Of a stretch of 32,936 nucleotides of DNA, positions 29,313 through 32,936 are shown piece by piece. A program made the position numbers and the translations under genes. Positions within the stretch are counted from its first letter, which is position 1, and every line of letters starts with the position of its first letter. Source of the DNA: Gymnopilus junonius (Eukaryota; Basidiomycota; Agaricomycetes; Agaricales; Galerinaceae); contig JADNYJ010000362.1 of assembly GCA_015501075.1 (NCBI GenBank), forward strand, positions 1 through 32,936. The letters are read 5' to 3'. The notes under the pieces were generated by a model, which was not told where the DNA came from, searched no databases, and was given only the letters and a program-made list of their open reading frames with translations.

Positions 29313-32300
29313 TTACCCTCGTGCGAGTGCATCCTGAATTTGTTTTAGTACAGTGGAATCTGTACGGTTCAGATAAAGCTGGAAGTTTGCCGGACCGCAC
29401 AGGGCTTCGGCCTCTCTGATTTGGGCACCAATAAAAGGAATCAAAGGTGTCGCACGTATTGGGTCTCGATTGTACATCTGTCGAAGAGTCGAAAAATAAG
29501 AAATAAGGAATTAGAACGACAGTATCTTACTTCTTGTCGACGAATATATTCGGGGGTTCCTTCAGTCTCGCGGAAATATGATGCGGGAGGAGTGTCTAGT
29601 TCCCAGAACCTAACTAGGTTCGTTGGGGATGGAGGTCCACCACTGTCAATTTAATAAATGTTATCAGGTAATTTTTTACTCGGAAAAAGAGGGACGCACT
29701 CATCCTCTTCTCGAAGTGCTGCTTGATCTTCTGCTTCTTTCAACTCCCCAAAAACATCAAGCCATATATTAAAGATTTCCCCTGGAATTCTTAGGAGCAC
29801 CTCACTTCGGGCGGTGGACACCAAAGCCGCGATTCCCATTGCAGTCAATTTACGGTGACGAGGTTCACTCATATTGTCAAACTACACAATCAGAACATCA
29901 CTCTCTGCTCGATTACAGAACAAGCGCATACCTTTCCCCACCACTGGTCTAACAGGTTGTCGTACAAAACTGCTTCCGGTTGATTGAGAACAGGAGAACT
30001 CGCTGACATGAGTTGCAGGAATATTTGACGATCTGACATGACAATACGAGAGAAGAGGTATATGTGCTCAGTGAGAAGTAATGTGTCCGTCTGTGAATAA
30101 CCTGAGTTTTGTCAACAATGCAGCAAAAGTTCCACCTACTTCGCCTGCAATTAAAGTCTTGAGCAAATGGGCAAAAAGTCCCGACGTGTGCAATGCTTCT
30201 CCCCAAAACCCTGAAGGCGCAAGTTGAACTAAGAGACCCAATGACTGCAAGAGCTCCTTTGAGTTGACATCAACAATTTTACTTGTTAAAGCACTGAGGT
30301 ACGCGCGGAAAAGGTCTGTTGCGTTTGTCTAAGTAAACAGTCAGAAAAGCCACGAGCTTGCAAATGACATCAGTGACCTTCAAGATATGATCTGCGTCTA
30401 GCAGAAAATATGACTCAAGGATCCTTGTGATGGATCCCAAAAGATCCAAATTCGTTGCCAGTAATGCTATGGCTTGGGGAAATATGTCGCGCAAGCATGG
30501 ACGACCATCCGCACTGGCAACTGTGATGGTATTGCGCAGGAAGCTGATCCATAAGTTTAGACCATCACCATCAAGTTGGATGATACACTAAAGTGAAGTG
30601 GATCAGAAAGCCGGACAATTCATAAAATAGGATATCACCAACCCCAGGAGATAAACTCTCACGGATGAGGGGTACCACGAGTGGCCCTAATGAACTCGAA
30701 TGATCTTTCACAGCCTGACAACATTCCTGATTAAACGTGTCTCCCTACACTGTTAAATCCTCACCTCGACCAGTTTAGTTACGGTGACAAGGAGAGAAGC
30801 TTTGAATAAAAAGTCGCCCTCAGCAGCAACCCCTTCTAGCCTTGAGAAAAAAGAGTAGGAGACGAGCCAATGATCGACTCACAGAGTTGAGGAATAGGTC
30901 CAGTTATTATTCCCATGAATGGAATCATCTGAACGAAGGATATCAATAATATGCCCCTAATCGCTGCGAATAAAAAACCGACCAGCGTCCCAGATTGCTC
31001 GATGATTGTATTCAGACTTTGATCCACTTTCCTCTTGCTTTCAAGGGTCTCAGCTTCGGCCATAATTTGTATCAACTGAGGGACTGCAGTCGACAAGAAA
31101 GGCGCAAAACCAGCAGGTTCAAAACCAATTGCCTGACAAACAATAAATAAGACAAACAGCGCCCATCTTACACTAGAGAGATGGCACACATCAACACATT
31201 CGCGCAGAGCAGCAGCAGCCGTCAGTCTGACGACTGGATCACTTCCCGGACCGCGGTCTTGCAAAAGGTGAACAATTATTTCCCAAACTTTCGGATTACT
31301 CGGCGAGGTGCATGAGTCTGACACCCATTTTCCTATAAGCCAAGCAATGCGCCGTTTGATAATGGGGTAGCTGTTTCAACCGATGACTATTAGTAAGTAA
31401 ATAGCTGAACTGTGATAAGTCTTACCTTGAATTGTTGTCCCGGGCTTCTACCGCGAATGTTTCGGACATCCACTTCTCGAAATCAATGTGATTTTTAAGG
31501 CGGGGTGCACAGCGACCAATGGCACAGTATAAGGCTTCTTTGCGAACAACGGCGTCAAGATCTGCACAGGGCTCAGCTACGGAAAATTTAGCTTCCTATG
31601 CGCAATGAAATCAGGTCGAACTTACGTGCGATTTGTTCAAATGTGGAGACTAAGAGAGGAATGACGAAGTCGGAAAATTGGTTACACAGTTGCATCAACA
31701 CCCGTTCGGCACAGGCCTTTCCAGGTCATTTAGTTCATTTACATCTATATTGGACCGCATAAAACACGTACTCTGATTTCGTACTCCCACTGGTCATTTT
31801 CCTTATCCTCATCCTGTACCCATTGTTCAGGATCAGTCGTCCAGTTTTCGAGATCCAAAGTATTCAAGGGCATAAAACGGGTGACAAGCACACGAACGGC
31901 ATTTTCTACAAATTCCTGGGATAACGCTACAACAAACACGAAAGCATGAGACAAGACATTAAATACAAAAAGGTAAGTTTACTATTTTTGTTTGGCACCC
32001 CGCTCCTTCGGAGAGGTGTCCATTGAGAAAGGCTCTCTTTAAAAAGGACCATACCCTGGACAAGGAATCTGACTGGGTAAAGTGCTTCATCTGAGTCTAA
32101 AAAAGAAAACGTAATGTATGTATTAAGCTCAGTAACCGAACAAAGACTAAATACTGACCGGCAATAATATTTTGTGGATAGCTGGTAGAGTCCAGGACTT
32201 GTGACCAATAGAATAGAATTAAATCACTAGACATTGGGTGTAGGACGAAACGTTCAGGGGAAAGTTGTTGCAAACGACGGAAAAATTTGCCGAAACTTCT

Positions 32301-32936
32301 AACGTGTCTCGTGAGGATAGATACTGCCCGCCGGATCCGATCATTTCCTGCAACTTCGCTCTGCAAAAGTGACAAGACAATACTCTTCCTTAACGTTGCT
32401 AGCCTCTTCACCTGGTTCACTGAATTCTCGAAAATGTTCTCCACCTGCAAAGGTATAAGTTTGTCGAACGGCAGTCATGAAACACAATAAGAATACCCAG
32501 GCTTGATTATGTCGCAGTTCTTCGCCTGATAATCTACCTAGTTTATTCCACAGCCAGGCAGCCATTTTGGCCAGACACTTATGAACCAAATGTGCAAGAA
32601 GAATATTGTCACAGACCCTTTGAGTAGAGATATTGCCAAGCGACAAGTGGTCTGGGGAGAAAGTCGCGGATATTTTAGAGTAATATGTAGAGAGAAGGAC
32701 GCGGAGTTGCTCAACAGTCTATGTTTAGTAATGAGTGACAATGAATGGGCAATAATAGACAACAGGAAACAGATTCACCTGAGCCATTGCTTTGATGCCA
32801 TTCGGAAGTTTGATGCTTGCAAATTCTTTGATGATCCCATTTAAGATCCCTAAGCTGCGACGCAATCTCAACGTAACCGATGGGTCTTCCTGCATAGCAA
32901 CATATCTACTTTGTAGATTGTCGTCAATAATTTTCA
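29313..32936 (-). CDS. KAP120: Importin-11/Kap120-type karyopherin beta (N-terminus beyond the window)
   Basis: Eighteen exons are visible, from the right edge: 32936-32779, 32718-32497, 32444-32159, 32096-31983, 31926-31772, 31716-31626, 31576-31426, 31370-31172, 31132-30983, 30928-30883, 30832-30765, 30714-30643, 30587-30378, 30328-30140, 30090-29932, 29881-29700, 29642-29531, 29477-29313. They encode 908 residues. HEAT-repeat signatures include LRLRRSLGILNGIIKEFAS, YPIIKRRIAWLIGKWVSDSC, PVVRLTAAAALRECVDVC and TAVPQLIQIMAEAETLES, followed by GPIPQLWVAAEGDFLFKA. Importin-11/Kap120 carries cargo such as ribosome-assembly factors into the nucleus with Ran-GTP. The first exon is open to the edge, so roughly 120 residues including the Ran-binding importin-N region are missing. 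One intron reads as only 39 nt (31171-31133), and two introns are in frame and stop-free. No frameshift was found. Confidence 0.93.

Overview
The window reads as nuclear DNA of a basidiomycete fungus, most likely an Agaricomycete. Coding regions are cut by many introns, nearly all 45-62 bp with GT-AG ends. Gene spacing is tight, and the gene set (Avo2-type ankyrin protein, Bsd2/Ndfip protein, DUF6534-type seven-helix protein, ThrE/Prm10-type protein) fits that group. I read the spliced proteins by eye from both strands. Exon coordinates in the entries are those readings, and intron phases agree across every gene except where a problem is stated.

Layout. Bases 1-2575 are gene-poor, with a probable solo copia-type LTR plus primer-binding site (1336-1600) and scattered short inverted motifs. 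Then come, left to right: an Avo2-like ankyrin protein (+, 2576-4528); a GPH-family sucrose/alpha-glucoside transporter (+, 4839-7330); a possible small gene (+, 7469-7833); diphthine-ammonia ligase DPH6 (-, 7966-10150); phenylalanyl-tRNA synthetase beta subunit FRS1 (+, 10278-12650); ER membrane complex subunit EMC10 (-, 12813-13677); and a 176-residue protein of unknown function (+, 13788-14318). A 3.4-kb non-coding stretch, 14319-17742, is packed with nested inverted repeats and non-autonomous transposon-like elements. After it: a Bsd2/Ndfip ubiquitin-ligase adaptor (+, 17743-19302); an intronless GNAT acetyltransferase (+, 19554-20177); a DUF6534-like membrane protein (+, 20958-22513); a GC-rich hairpin island (about 22830-23010); a ThrE/Prm10-family membrane protein (+, 23191-25465); phenylalanyl-tRNA synthetase alpha subunit FRS2 (-, 25581-27645); peroxin PEX2 (+, 27756-29248); and importin-11/Kap120 (-, 29313 to beyond the right edge).

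How the genes relate. Most are unrelated housekeeping genes, but both subunits of cytosolic phenylalanyl-tRNA synthetase lie within 17.4 kb. Each is half of a divergent pair with a very short shared promoter (127 bp with DPH6, 110 bp with PEX2), and both promoters carry TGACTC-type (Gcn4/Cpc1-like) sites. EMC10 and the unknown 176-residue gene form a third divergent pair, also 110 bp.

Main oddities. (1) FRS2 carries five apparent one-base indels within about 500 bp, while the other genes are frame-clean. (2) A large foldback structure contains a 983-bp TA-flanked insertion whose empty site survives in the opposite arm. (3) Four introns read as GC-AG, all in FRS1, FRS2 or DPH6. I found no complete transposase, no tRNA or rRNA gene and no CRISPR array. 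I did not find an obviously new defence or biosynthetic system.
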